Below are positions 24,001-36,100 of a DNA stretch of 64,000 nucleotides, piece after piece. Every line of letters begins with the position of its first letter. Position 1 is the stretch's first letter. Made by a program: the position numbers and the translations under genes. The notes under the pieces were generated by a model, which was not told the origin of the DNA, made no database searches, and was given only the letters and a program-made list of their open reading frames with translations. Source of the DNA: Hypomesus transpacificus (taxonomy: Eukaryota; Chordata; Actinopteri; Osmeriformes; Osmeridae); contig NC_061061.1 of the NCBI RefSeq assembly GCF_021917145.1, forward strand, positions 16,116,139-16,180,138, given 5' to 3'.

Positions 24001-27000
24001 TTTTACTACTACCACAGTGGGAACCAGTCAGACCAGCTCAACATCTGGATCCGAGAATACCAGGATGAGAGTGACTCCAGAGGAACGCTGCGCCTCATGG
24101 GACAGATCACAGGTGGGGGTGTTTGGGGGGAGGGGGTGGGACGTGATAAACACCAAGACTAAAGTTCAATCATACACACCTCTCGCAGATAGTAACATGT
24201 GTTGTCCTCTCTGTCTCTCTCAGGTCCAGCCTCTAACTACTGGCGGCTGCACCACGTGCCTCTGAACGCCACCAGAAGCTTCCAGATGGAGTTTGAGGTG
24301 CGTAAAGGAGCAGGAAGTTCTACCGGAGGCTTCGCCATCGACGACATCAACCTTTCAGAGACCGAGTGTCCCCATCTGACCTGGCAGATAAGGAACTTTG
24401 AGAACCTTCTAACAACTAGCAACTTTGGCACTTTTCTGTACAGCCCTCGACTGTACTCTAGTGAAGGATATGCATACCAGATAGTGGTTAGATTATCCAG
24501 GATGCATTTTGGACTTTATGTGCGTCTGGTGTCTGGTCAGTATGATGACCAGCTCCAGTGGCCTTGTCCCTGGAGGCAGGTGACCTTCCAGGCTCTGGAC
24601 CAGAACCCTCAGATCCAGCTGCAGATGTCCAAAAGGTTTAGCCTCTCCACTGACCCTACAGAGACTGAGGGGGTTAATGGTGAGCTTGGATAGTTACTGT
24701 ACCAGTTTACAATTGTACAAAGATGATACTACCAATATCATCCCTCTACAAACAATAATAATGCTACTTTATACAATTACTAATCTAATCTGATTTATCA
24801 AATGGCCATGTAGAGTACAATATATCACAGTGTTAAATTATAATAAAGAAAAGTTCAATTCTCCACTATTTACAGCAACCTTCGTATGGGACAATCCACG
24901 TAAGGTTGGAACACTTTACACTGACGAGAACAATGAGCAGTTCTATGGAAACACACTGATTGGAAGATTCTACATTAGCAGCCTGAAAGACAATAAAACC
25001 GAAAACTACCTCAAGGGCGGTGATGCCATCATCCTTGCCTCCTTCCAAGGTATTGTATTCAACTTACATGGAAATACATTTCAGTCAAGACAATCTCGTA
25101 TTAGATTTGAGCATTTATTGTTACATGACATGGACATGTAGATTTACTTTGGCGGAGTGGATGATCTAAGGGAAGCACTCCCTGCCTCCTCGATGCAACA
25201 CATACATACATGACATATGAGGCAGGGAGCAATAGAGATATAATCCCCCTGTTGGATAGATACAGACAGCATGGGGGAGAAGGGGACGGTGGAGGGTGGC
25301 AACAGCACTGATCATACAACGACCGGGGTGAGTGTGTGCATATCCGCGCGTCTTTTAAAGACGCCTTATCGGACGTGGCCCAATGGATATGCGCTGCTAC
25401 ATGGGTGTGGTAGTGGGAGGAGTAAGGAAGGTGGAGTAAGACGCCTTACGTCCCCGATCACTGACTGACGCTCGCTGCCCGATTGCCCTGCCAGAACTAG
25501 CTGCGCTTATGCCATGCATATATACTTACATGCATATATAAGTACATACACTACAACATGCATGTCAATCATGTTTGCTGCAGCGTGTAAAATTAAGAAG
25601 TTTAGCACACAAATAAAGCAGTTTACTCACTGTTAGCTCACTCCTGTTTCCAAATAATGAGGTTTACATTTACATGTATTCATTTAGATGCTTTTATTCA
25701 AAGCGACTTCCAGGAGAGAGCTTTATAAAGTGCATAGGTCATTGATCAACGAGAGCCACTGGAGGGAGATGGGGAGCAGGGTAACATGGGAGCGTCTGGG
25801 TAGATTGAAGACCAGGCGGGCTGCTGCGTTCTGAATCCTCTTGAAAGAGCGTTGCGTATGCTGGGAGACCGGCGAGCAGCGAGTTGCAGTAGTCCAACTT
25901 TGAGAGGACAAGTGATTGGACTAGCAGCTGGGTGGAATGCTCAGACAGGTATCGCCTGATCTTCCGAAAGTGTAGAGGGTGAATCTACACGACCGGGAGA
26001 CTGCAGCAATGTGGGCAGTGAGGGAGAGCTTGTCATCCATGGTGACCCCAAGGTTTCTGGCGGAGGATGAAGGGGTCACCGTCGCAGATCCCAGGGTGAT
26101 TGAGGTTGTTGAAAGACGCATAATAATATTATTGTTGTTTAGCATACTTAAACCAAACCTATGAATCCTACACAGGTATCAAACAGACAAAAACTAATTT
26201 AAGAGGGAGATTTGCTTTAATGCCCTTTGTTGAGTTATTGTCTGTGGTGGTTTGACTTGATGATACAGTAGCTACTCATTCAACGTTGTTTGACTTATTT
26301 ATTTTCTTTGCCACCAGACATTTCCCCTCTCCTCCAGAACAATTCTCTTCCGTGCCCCACACTCCCACCTGTGAAGTGTAGTAGTCAGACACCACAGAAC
26401 CTGGACGAGGGTACATGTGCCACACGGTATGGAATACACTTGAAGTAAAGCTGTTTTGAAAGTAATACCGTATTTTGAGTGTAGCTACACTTAAATCTGT
26501 CATTTCCCTTGTATAAGAGTTCTGAAATATTAATTTGAATCTTTGTTGCAGGTTCCTTACCACGACCACTCTGCCCCCTACAACAACCACTCTGCCCCCT
26601 ACAACAACCACTCTGCCCCCCACAACAACCACTCTTCCCCCCAAAACAACCACTCTGCCCCCCACAACAACTACTCTGCCCCCCACGACAACTACTCTGC
26701 CCCCCACAACAACCACTCTGCCCCCCACAACAACCACTCTGCCCCCCAAAACAACCACTCTGCCCCCCACAACAACTACTCTGCCCCCCACGACAACTAC
26801 TCTGCCCCCCACGACAACTACTCTGCCCCCCACAACAACTACTCTGCCCCCCACGACAACTACTCTGCCCCCCATGACAACCACTCTGCCCCCTATGACA
26901 ACCACTCTGCCCCCCACAACAACCACTCTGCCCCCCACAACAACTACTCTGCCCCCCATGACAACCACTCTGCCCCCCATGACAACCACTTTGCCTCCTA

Positions 27001-27942
27001 CAACAACCACTCTGCCCCCTACAACAACCACTCTGCCCCCTACAACAACCACTCTGCCCCCCAAAACAACCACTCTGCCCCCCACAACAACCACTCTGCC
27101 CCCCATGAGAACCACTCTGCCTCCTACAACAACCACTCTGCCCCCTACAACAACCACTCTGCCCCCCATGACAACCACTCTGCCTCCTACAACAACCACT
27201 CTGCCCCCTACAACAACCACTCTGCCCCCTACAACAACCACTCTGCCCCCTACAACAACTACTCTGCCCCCCATGACAACTACTCTGCCCCCCTTGACAA
27301 CCACTCTGCCCCCCACAACAACCACTCTGCCCCCTACAACAACTACTCTGCCCCCCACAACAACTACTCTGCCCCCCACAACAACTACTCTGCCCCCCCA
27401 ACAACTACTCTGCCCCCCATGACAACCACTCTGCCCCCCTTGACAACCAATCTGCCCCCCAAAACAACCACTCTGCCCCCTACAACAACCACTCTGCCCC
27501 CTACAAGAACTACTCTGCCCCCCACAACAACCACTCTGCCTCCTACAACAACCACTCTGCCCCCCACAACAACTACTCTGCCCCCCATGACAACCACTCT
27601 GCCTCCTACAACAACCACTCTGCCCCCTACAACAACCACTCTGCCCCCTACAACAACTACTCTGCCCCCCACAACAACCACTCTGCCCCCCATAACAACC
27701 GCTCTGCCCCCTAAAACAACCACTGAGACCACTCTGCCCCCAACAACCACTGAGACCACTCTGTGGTTCGTTCAAAAAACTAAGTTTTTGAACAAAACCA
27801 AATACATAGAAACCCAAAGACTATATGTTTTATTGAAGTCATAATTCTCTCTTTCCTCCACAGTATTTTTGGCTTCTCTCCTGCTGTGGCGTCTTCCCCT
27901 GTGCTGCTGCTACTGACTCTCCTGTTTCTGCTGACTCACTGA
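21065..27942 (+). CDS. Meprin-like astacin metalloprotease gene C, with giant stalk minisatellite and damaged 3' end
   Basis: Exons: 21065-21121, 21228-21246, 21598-21636, 21764-21795, 21910-21994, 22119-22236, 22814-22992, 23112-23330, 23467-23625, 23888-24112, 24224-24679, 24876-25049, 26318-26426, 26552-~27762, 27864-27942. Signal peptide [19 protein letters not shown]; propeptide [24 protein letters not shown] at residue 146; SVMHY at 201-205; MAM about 250-424; MATH about 425-587; a two-Cys linker; then a TTTTLPP-repeat stalk. The enzyme part is intact. Oddities: the exon 21910-21994 donor is AA|GTTAAG instead of AG|GTAAAG. A 1-nt deletion at about 27392-27402 shifts the stalk frame to a stop at 27420-27422. 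The AACAG|GTAAAC donor of D and E is absent after the stalk; only a weak phase-compatible CT|GTGGTT at 27762/27763 remains. As sequenced it would make a soluble truncated protease; a base-calling error in the C-run is possible. Confidence 0.8.
25665..26100 (-). mobile_element. 5'-truncated CR1/L2-type LINE fragment
   Basis: Lies on the - strand in the intron before the 26318 exon of gene C, flanked by a 7-bp target duplication TGAGGTT (25658-25664, 26101-26107). Gene D has the empty site at about 36028. Minus-strand peptides such as [14 protein letters not shown] and [13 protein letters not shown] are typical of the C-terminal part of L2/CR1 reverse transcriptases. Several frame breaks; dead. 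Confidence 0.8.
26560..27760 (+). repeat. Coding 21-bp minisatellite (TTTTLPP stalk) of gene C
   Basis: About 55 head-to-tail units of 21 bp (consensus CCCCCYACAACAACYACTCTG), encoding TTTTLPP with [14 protein letters not shown] and LTTTLPP variants. One unit at about 27383-27402 has only 20 nt. The Thr/Pro-rich product should be a densely O-glycosylated mucin-like stalk between MATH and the C-terminal tail. C-rich on +, G-rich on -. Confidence 0.92.
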
Positions 27943-28146
27943 TGCGTGTGCCCACCACCTCACCAGCATGGATCACTGATCCTCCAATAGATAACCTGTT
28001 ACCTTTGACTGATGGCTAAAAGATTTAGTATATAAAAAGATTGTTCCCTCTACTCTGATATGTTGCCAGACAAGTTTTCTCCGGTCTGTTCTATTGTTTA
28101 TCTATCCAAAAACACAAGGTGTGTTCACTCAACATGTCACTGTCGA

Positions 28147-28307
28147 CAGCGCCGGTCCTAGGCATAGGTGACATAGGCAGCCAAGACGGGGGCGGCAAAT
28201 TCCGAAGTTCATCCATTAATTAACCGTCCCGCACCACCAGCAGAGGGCGGGGGGGGGGCTGTTGATACATCTCGCTTAGGGCGCCGAATGTGCTAGGACC
28301 GGCACTG
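28147..28307. mobile_element. hAT-type MITE
   Basis: Inverted ends CAGCGCCGGTCCTAG and CTAGGACCGGCACTG bound a 161-bp element containing a run of 10 or more G. Flanking octamers ACTGTCGA and ACTGTTAA match at 6 of 8 positions, consistent with an aged 8-bp target duplication. Confidence 0.75.
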
Positions 28308-28399
28308 ACTGTTAACCATGTCATCCAGATCTTCACTAATTAGCCGTTTCCAAATCCCCCAATAGAAATGTCAAAAGCGTGTATACCAAGATGGTCAGA

Positions 28400-28583
28400 G
28401 GTCAGATGGCTGCGCGGTTAGGGAATCGGCCTGTTAATCAGAAGGTTGCCGGTTCGATTCTCGGCCGTGCAAAATGACGTTGTGTCCTTGGGCAAGGCAC
28501 TTCACCCTACTTGTCTCGGGAGGAATGTTCCTGTACTTACTGTAACGCTCTGGAAAAGATCAACTGCTAAAATGTCAATGTAA
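28400..28583 (+). repeat. tRNA-derived SINE
   Basis: Head GTCAGATGGCTGCGCGGTTA, B box GGTTCGATTCTC, body GGGCAAGGCACTTCACCC, and a tail related to the TAAATGACTAAATGT module of fish SINEs and LINEs. Same family as 296, 9943 and 54350. Confidence 0.8.
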
Positions 28584-29945
28584 GATACTATCATAAAAAT
28601 GTGCATTGGTAAATATGTTATTTGTCATTATGAACCACTGTGGTAATACCCCTGTGTCCAATGCTCTTAGACCATGAATATGAGAAGAGAAATGATCCAT
28701 GTCATCCCTATAGGTATTACAGAGATGTCTTTTACGTAAATAAAATATTGAGTATTAAATGGTGAAAACCGTTTATTGCAACTATGCATGATATACAGTA
28801 CATGCCCATCTCCATTAGAAGCCATCTGATTTATAGCATGCAGATTTTCAGGGGTCAGTTCTCATGGTGATTCAGCATCACTGATATTACGAATAGCTTA
28901 CTATAAGTAGTAGACAATTAGTGAGTCCATCTCCAGGACTGTACCCTGAGATGTGTGGTCATTTATCTCCCCACAGCCCTCAGCTGGAGCAGAAATGTTC
29001 CTTTTTGTGATGAAAAAAAAAAACAAAAAATCAAATGAAGTCCAGGAGTCAAATATAACTGCACATACACATAAAATGAAATCAGAAACACGCGTTTGGT
29101 TGTAATGGCATTTTTTGACATAGTTACAATATCTATGTTTCTTTACGGTATTGTATAAAATGCTATTTTGCACAATAATCTACGTAGTCCTCTGCACAGG
29201 TTAGACACCATGCAGGCACGTTTTAAGTTAGTGATGCGGTGACACAGGCCTGAAGAGAGGAGTGGTCATCAACAGTAAGTATACAGTAAGTGACATAAGT
29301 GACAGGCATGTCATCTTATAGCGCAAGAGAATTATGGTAAATGGTGTGAAAGACATGGGTGAAGTGAGCTCCATTGTTTCCTGAATCTACAAATCTACAA
29401 CCTGTCTGTAGAGATGTCATCAACTCAACAATGGTGGGACCTGTTTGATGCTGGCAAGACTCGTTGCTTGACATTTGAGAACGTTCTGTTCTCATGATAA
29501 TTGTCGGTATTATTTTTTTGAAGCTCTGCTATCTTTGTGAGCAGTCTAAGGTTAGATTGCCGTTCTTGACTTCTTAAGGCATCTGTGAAGAGTTTGGGGT
29601 AATTTCTTGTAGATGGGGTATACACTTTCATTTGATTTGCACAAGCCTTAAACCTTGTGAGAAAACTTACAGTAAATTAAGATGAATGTAGTTACCACGT
29701 TAGCACGACTTCTTCGCCTCTTGTATTGTTTCAAAGGCTTTGAATGGCTTAAGTCAATTTGAACCTACACATAAACACTTGAAAGAAGACATTGAGTTGT
29801 GTTATAGTAGACAAAGGTACATGTCAGGGGAATTAGGCTTCAAACATCCATACCTTCAACACCAGTCCTTTGTGACTTGAAAACCTGCTTAGGTATTTCC
29901 TTTATGTCTGAAATAGAAACTGAACAGAAAATGAACTTCTACTGC

Positions 29946-29953
29946 TATATAAG
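29946..29953 (+). promoter_or_regulatory. TATA box of gene D
   Basis: TATATAAG in a block nearly identical to the gene C promoter; the ATG follows about 160 bp downstream after a short 5' UTR intron. Confidence 0.65.
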
Positions 29954-30111
29954 CACTTTCTGATTCAAAACCTAAATTCAGTTGATGAGTAGTCATAACC
30001 AGTCAGTAACTGGTCCTTAACGTAAGAGTTTTATTTTTGACAGACTTGTTCTTAAATTATTGCTCTTTACCTTTCAAATCTGTGTGTATCTCTCAGGAGT
30101 ACCTCAAGATT

Positions 30112-33100
30112 ATGTATTTCACTACATTTCTTATTGTGAGCTTCACTGTATCACAAACATTGAGTCTGGTAAGAGATGTAACAATTTTTGGGGTATATTA
30201 ATAACCATGTTTTACATAACCTGAACACTAATCATGTATATATTGTCCTTTTCTTAAGATCGAACCCAGGATCAAGGGTAAGTTAGTGGTTAACATTGAT
30301 GTTTAGGGGAGCATAAAATACGTTTAGCTTGCAATTACAGTGCCCTCCAAAAGTATTGGAACAGTGAGGCGAATTCCTTTATTTTTGCTGTAGACTGAAA
30401 ACATTTGGGCTTGACATCAAATAATGAACGTGAGACCAGAGATCAACGTTTCAGCTTTTATTTCCAGGTATTTACATCAGGATCTGATGCACAACTAAGA
30501 AAATATCACATTTTGTTTGAATCCACCCATTTGTCATGTGATCAAAAGTATTGGAACAGATATATTTAAAACATATTTAAGTGAATAAGACTTAATATTT
30601 AGTTGCAAATCCTTTGCTTTCAATAACTGCAGCAAGTCTGTGACCCATTGACGTCACCAAACTTTTGCATTCTTCCTTTTTGATGCTTTCCCAGGCTTTC
30701 ACTGCAGCCTCTTTCAGTTGTTGTTTGTTTTGTGGGGTTCCTCCCTTCAGTCTCCTCTTAAGCAGGTAAAATGCATGCTCTATAGGGTTTAAGTCTGGAG
30801 ATTGACTTGGCCAGTCTAATACCTTCCATTTCTTGCCCCTGATGAACTCCTTTGTTGTTTTGGCAGTGTGTTTTGGGTCGTTATCTTGCTGCATGATGAA
30901 GGCTCTGCCAATCAGTTTGGTTGCATCTTTCCTTAAATTGGCAGACAAAATGTTTCTGTAGACTTCCGAGTTCATTTTGCTGCTGCCATCATGTGTTACA
31001 TCCTCAATGAAGATTAATGAGCCCGTCCCAGAAGAAGCCATGCAAGCCCAAGCCATGACATTACCTCCACCGTGTTTCACAGATGAGCTTGTGTGTTTGG
31101 GATCATGAGCAGTTCCTTTCTTTCTCCAAACTTTAGCCTTTCCATCACTTTGGTAAAAGTTAATCTTTGTCTCATCAGTCCATAAAACTTTGTCCCAGAA
31201 TTTTTGAGGTTCATCTCTGTACTTTTTGGCAAATTCCAGCCTGGCCTTCCTATTCTTCTTGCTAATGAGTGGTTTGCATCTTCTGGTGTAGCCCTTGTAC
31301 TTTTGTTCATGAAGTCTTCTGCGAACAGTAGATAGTGATACCTTCACTCCTGCCATCTGGAGGTTGTTGCTGATCTCACTAACAGTTGTTTTAGGGTCTT
31401 TCTTTACAGCTCTTACAATGTTTCTGTCATCAACTGCTGATGTTTTCCTTGGTCTACCTGTTCGACGTCTGTTACTTAGTACACCAGTAGTTTTCTTCTT
31501 CTTCAGGACATTCCAAATGGTTGTACTGGCTATGGCCAATGTTTCTGCAATGGCTCTGATTGATTTTCCATCTTCTCTAAGACTCACAATTGCTTGTTTT
31601 TCACCCAAAGACAGCGCTCTGGTTTTCATGTTGTTTTCACCTCTGAATACAGTCTGCATAGACAAAACCTATCTTACCCAATCTGAACCTGAGTGTAGAC
31701 ATTCAGTGGTATTTATTGATTGAATAATGTATGTAATAGGACACACCTGGGCAACAAAACACACCTGTCAGTCACATGTTCCAATACTTTTGCTCACGTG
31801 ACAAATGGGTGGGTTCGAACAAAAAGGTGATATTTTCTAATTTGTGCATCAGATCCTGATGTAAATACCTGGAAATAAAAGCTGAAACGTTGATCTCTGG
31901 TTTCACATTCATCGTTTGATGTCAAGCCCAAATGTTTTCAGTCTACAGCAAAAATAAAGGAATTGGCCTCACTGTTCCAATACTTTTGGAGGGCACTGTA
32001 TGTGAGGGATAATCAAGAAGAATGTGTGCAGTGTTGACATGTAAACCAACCCAGGAAACATATCCAATACTCTGTTCAAATATTTGTGATTACAATTCAC
32101 GTTGATTTTGCTTATCGCCTAATAACTAAGTCCTGTGGCTGCACTGTCATGATACCTTCATGCTGATTCAGCATTTTTATATCTTACATGTCCTGTAATG
32201 TGCAAGCCTTCTTCTATTGTTTCTCAGACTTTACATATTAGTCTCTTTATGTTTTTTAAAGACATTGAAGAAGACAAGAGCATCACTGACATAAATAAAG
32301 GTAAAGTTGAATTGCGGTCATTTTACCATAGCAATATAGTTTCTACTAAACATTTTACTACACAACTTCACATAATGCCCTACAGTCGTGGCCATAAGTT
32401 TTGGCAATGACAAATGTTGTGTTTTGCAAAGTTAGCTGGTTCAGTATTTGAGGTAAATGTTGTCACATGTTTCTATATAGTACTGGAAAAATAATAAGGC
32501 ACATTTCATATTTTTTAAGCTTTTTTAGGGTGAACATTTTCAATATATGCATATAGTCCCCTCTTTTACAGCAGTCAATCTGCTCTTAAAATCCAATCAG
32601 AATGATAGTGAAAAAAATAGCTAAAACTAGTTCACATTTTCCCCTGTGCTGATGATATGACTCACTGAAATTATGTTAGCAGTCATTTTATGCCAAGCCC
32701 CAGCAAGCTTTACAAACACAAAATGTATGTTGCTCCCAGTACTTTTGGCCACAGCTGTATTGTCCCAACATTGTTGACCATTTATCCATTGCTCTTTTAG
32801 ATCTGGGACTAACAGATGGAGATATACTAGAAGTGAGAGTTTGCATTGTATACAGTTTGAAGAGGGATCTGAACACCATGCTACCATACTCTTAGTCTAA
32901 ATATCTGTTTTCTCCTCATGATCCAGCTGGATCCCAACCAAAGGAACGCCATACTGAATACTGACAAGCTATGGACATCTCCAGTTCCCTATGTTCTTGA
33001 CAACGGTCTAGGTAAAGTTCACTCTTAAAAATGTATTGCTAGGCCAGTGTACTTGCTTGTAAGATTTTCATTTGTTTTTCGGTTCTTCCTTTGATGACTG

Positions 33101-36100
33101 CTTATAATTACTTTGACTTTTCTTGAAGACATGAATGCCAAAGGAGTTATCCTAAGAGATTTTGACCAGTTCAGACTGAAGACGTGCATTGACTTCAAGC
33201 CATGGACCTTGGAGCTGTACTACATAAACATTCAGAAGTTAAACGGGTATGTGGAACATTGATTACCTACCTATTAATTAACTAATGGAGGCCAATTAAG
33301 CAGATATTACCCTGTAAATTATACAATTACAGAACAAAAAAATATTTTGGAATATTTGGAACCTGCGACCTCTTCATCTCTAGTTGAATACTCAAACCAC
33401 TAAGCTACACTTATTCCCCCTCACATAATTCCAGCTTTGATCAAAAAACTGCAGTCGTGCCATTGGAACGCTGTTTTTACATTTATATTCAATGCTCCAA
33501 ACTCTACTTAAGGATTGTATGGCTCTCTATACCCTAATCCTAAGAGTGAACCGCTCACCCAAAATTGAAACAATTTCTGTCACAATGAATGAAATCAATT
33601 CAGGAGTGTCCTGACTAAACGTTTTTTTGTTATAGATGTTTCTCGTCAGTAGGGAAAAGAAGAACCGATGGACAAAGGTTATCTATTGGAAATGGTTGTG
33701 GTAGTTTGTCAACAGTGGAGCATGAGTTAATACACGCGCTTGGCTTCTATCATGAGCAATCCAGATATGACAGAGATGATTACGTGCGGATTCTCTGGGA
33801 AAACATATTAGAAGGTGTGATGAGCTAATTGTGCACAATTTTAATTGTAAGAGACGTCTTTGAAATGGTTCATGATAATGCAAATTCTGAGGTACATATT
33901 TTGTGATTGGATTTCATGTTGACAGGTTACGAAAATAATTTTAATAAACAAAGTCCAAGTAAAATCCCCACTCTGGGAACTCTATACGACTACAACTCAG
34001 TGATGCACTACGGCGAAAATGCCTTTAACAACGGCAATGGATCCACCATCATCACTCTTCAGCCCGAGTTCCAGGATGTAATTGGCCAACGCCTGGAAAT
34101 GAGCCCCAACGACGTCCTGAAGATAAACAGACTCTACAGCTGCAGTGAGTTGGCCTACAACAGAGGCTGCTGATTCACATCATTATTTTTGTATGTCCTT
34201 GCGAAATACATTTTCCAGATTTTAGGATCGTCCCAAACTTGGCTAATCAGTCACTGTGTTATGTATCGCCTCCTTCTAGATGAAAGCGTTGCGTTTATGG
34301 AATACTGCAGTTTCTCAGAGGAGGGTATGTGTGGGGTGAGCCGCTGTTCCAGGATTGTGGAGAACAACTGGAATAGTGTTGCGAGCGCTGTTGGGGGTCC
34401 CGCTAGTGACCACACCAACCTGGATACCAGCATAAATGGTAAAACATCAAAATCAATTTAGAAAGCCTTCATTTGCGCACATATTTTAGCACTTTACCGT
34501 ACAGTAAGCAATTATTGTACGCAGCAATTAATGAATGAATAATATGTATCAGTCAATATAATTGTAATTATCAAAAGCATGAGTATAGAAGATGTTTTCC
34601 AAGGAGTCTCCATGCTTTTAAAGCGGGCATGTTAAATCTATGAATAAATATACTTCTTTCCATATTTTTCAACTTCTTCTCGAGGGACTGGATTTTTCAT
34701 GTACTCCAGCACAGCTTTAGGGCAGGAGGGGGACTCAGCCTGGCTGGAGAGCAGGAGGATGACTCCAAGCAGGCTGTGCAATGTCCAGTGTCTGCAGTTT
34801 TACTACTACCACAGTGGGAACCAGTCAGACCAGCTCAACATCTGGATCCGAGAATACCAGGATGAGAGTGACTCCAGAGGAACGCTGCGCCTCATGGGAC
34901 AGATCACAGGTGGGGGTGTTTGGGGAGAGGGGGTGGGACGTGATAAACACCAAGACTAAAGTTCAATCATACACACCTCTCGCAGATCGTAACATGTGTT
35001 GTCCTCTCTGTCTCTCTCAGGTCCAGCCTCTAACTACTGGCAGCTGCACCACGTGCCTCTGAACGCCACCAGAAGCTTCCAGGTGGAGTTTGAGGTGCGT
35101 AAAGGAGCAGGAAGTTCTACTGGAGGCTTCGCCATAGACAACATCAACTTGTCAGAGACTGAGTGTCCCCATCTGACCTGGCAGATCAGGAACTTTGAAA
35201 ACCTTCTCAAATCTAGCAACTCTGGCACTTTTCTGTACAGCCCTCGACTGTACTCTAGTGAAGGATATGCATACCAGATAGTGGTTAGATTATCCAGGAT
35301 GCATTTTGGACTTTATGTGCGTCTGGTGTCTGGTCAGTATGATGACCAGCTCCAGTGGCCTTGTCCCTGGAGGCAGGTGACCTTCCAGGTTCTGGACCAG
35401 AACCCTCAGATCCAGCTGCAGATGTCCAAAAGGTTTAGCCTCTCCACTGACCCTACAGAGACTGAGGGGGTTAATGGTGAGCTTGGATAATTACTGTACT
35501 AGTTTACTATTGTACCAAGATGATACTACCGATATCATCCATCTACAAACAATAATAATACTACTTTTCAACAATTACTAATCTAATCAGATTTATCAAA
35601 TGGCCATGTAGAGTACAATATATCACAGTGTTAAATTATAATATTAAAAAAGTTAAATTCTACACTATTTACAGCAACCTTCGTATGGGACAATCCACGT
35701 AAGGTTGGAATGCTTTACACTGATGAAAACAACAAGCAGTTCTACGGAAACACTCTAGTTGGAAAAAGGATATTTCGCTGGCTGAGTGACATGAAAACCA
35801 AAAACTACCTAAAGGGCGGTGATGCCATCATCCTTGCCTCCTTCCAAGGTAATGTATTTAACTTAATGGAAATACATGCCATGTATACATACTTATATGC
35901 CTACATAAGTACATACATGTGCTACAACACACATGTTAATCATGTTTGCTGTAGCGTGTAAAATTAAGATGTTTAGCACACAAATAAAGCAGTTTACTCA
36001 CTGTTAAATCACTCCTGTTTCCAAATAATGAGGTTGTTGAAAGATGCATACAAATATTATTGTTGTTTAACATACTCAAATCAAGTCTCTGAATCCTACA

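Larger units (their letters stand above)
27943..30111. other. Intergenic region between genes C and D
   Basis: Gene C 3' UTR, a hAT-type MITE (28147-28307), a full SINE (28400-28583), the TATA box of gene D and its 5' UTR with an intron ending at the TCTCTCAG acceptor near 30095. Stretches from about 28600 on are homologous to the region upstream of gene C. No other gene seen. Confidence 0.6.

Noticed and set aside
26560..27760. CRISPR-like array
   Set aside because: Direct tandem 21-bp units with no spacers, inside a eukaryotic coding exon.
26276..27817. 513-codon minus-strand frame rich in GGRVVV and GGQSGC
   Set aside because: It is the complement of the 21-bp coding minisatellite; a 21-bp repeat stays open in several frames. 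The + strand TTTTLPP frame has splice sites and phase continuity with the protease exons.
26543..27844. 433-codon + frame rich in [14 protein letters not shown]
   Set aside because: Alternate frame of the same repeat; it joins the TTTTLPP frame only after the 1-nt deletion at about 27392-27402.
31364..31723. 119-codon + strand frame
   Set aside because: Antisense shadow of the Tc1 transposase.
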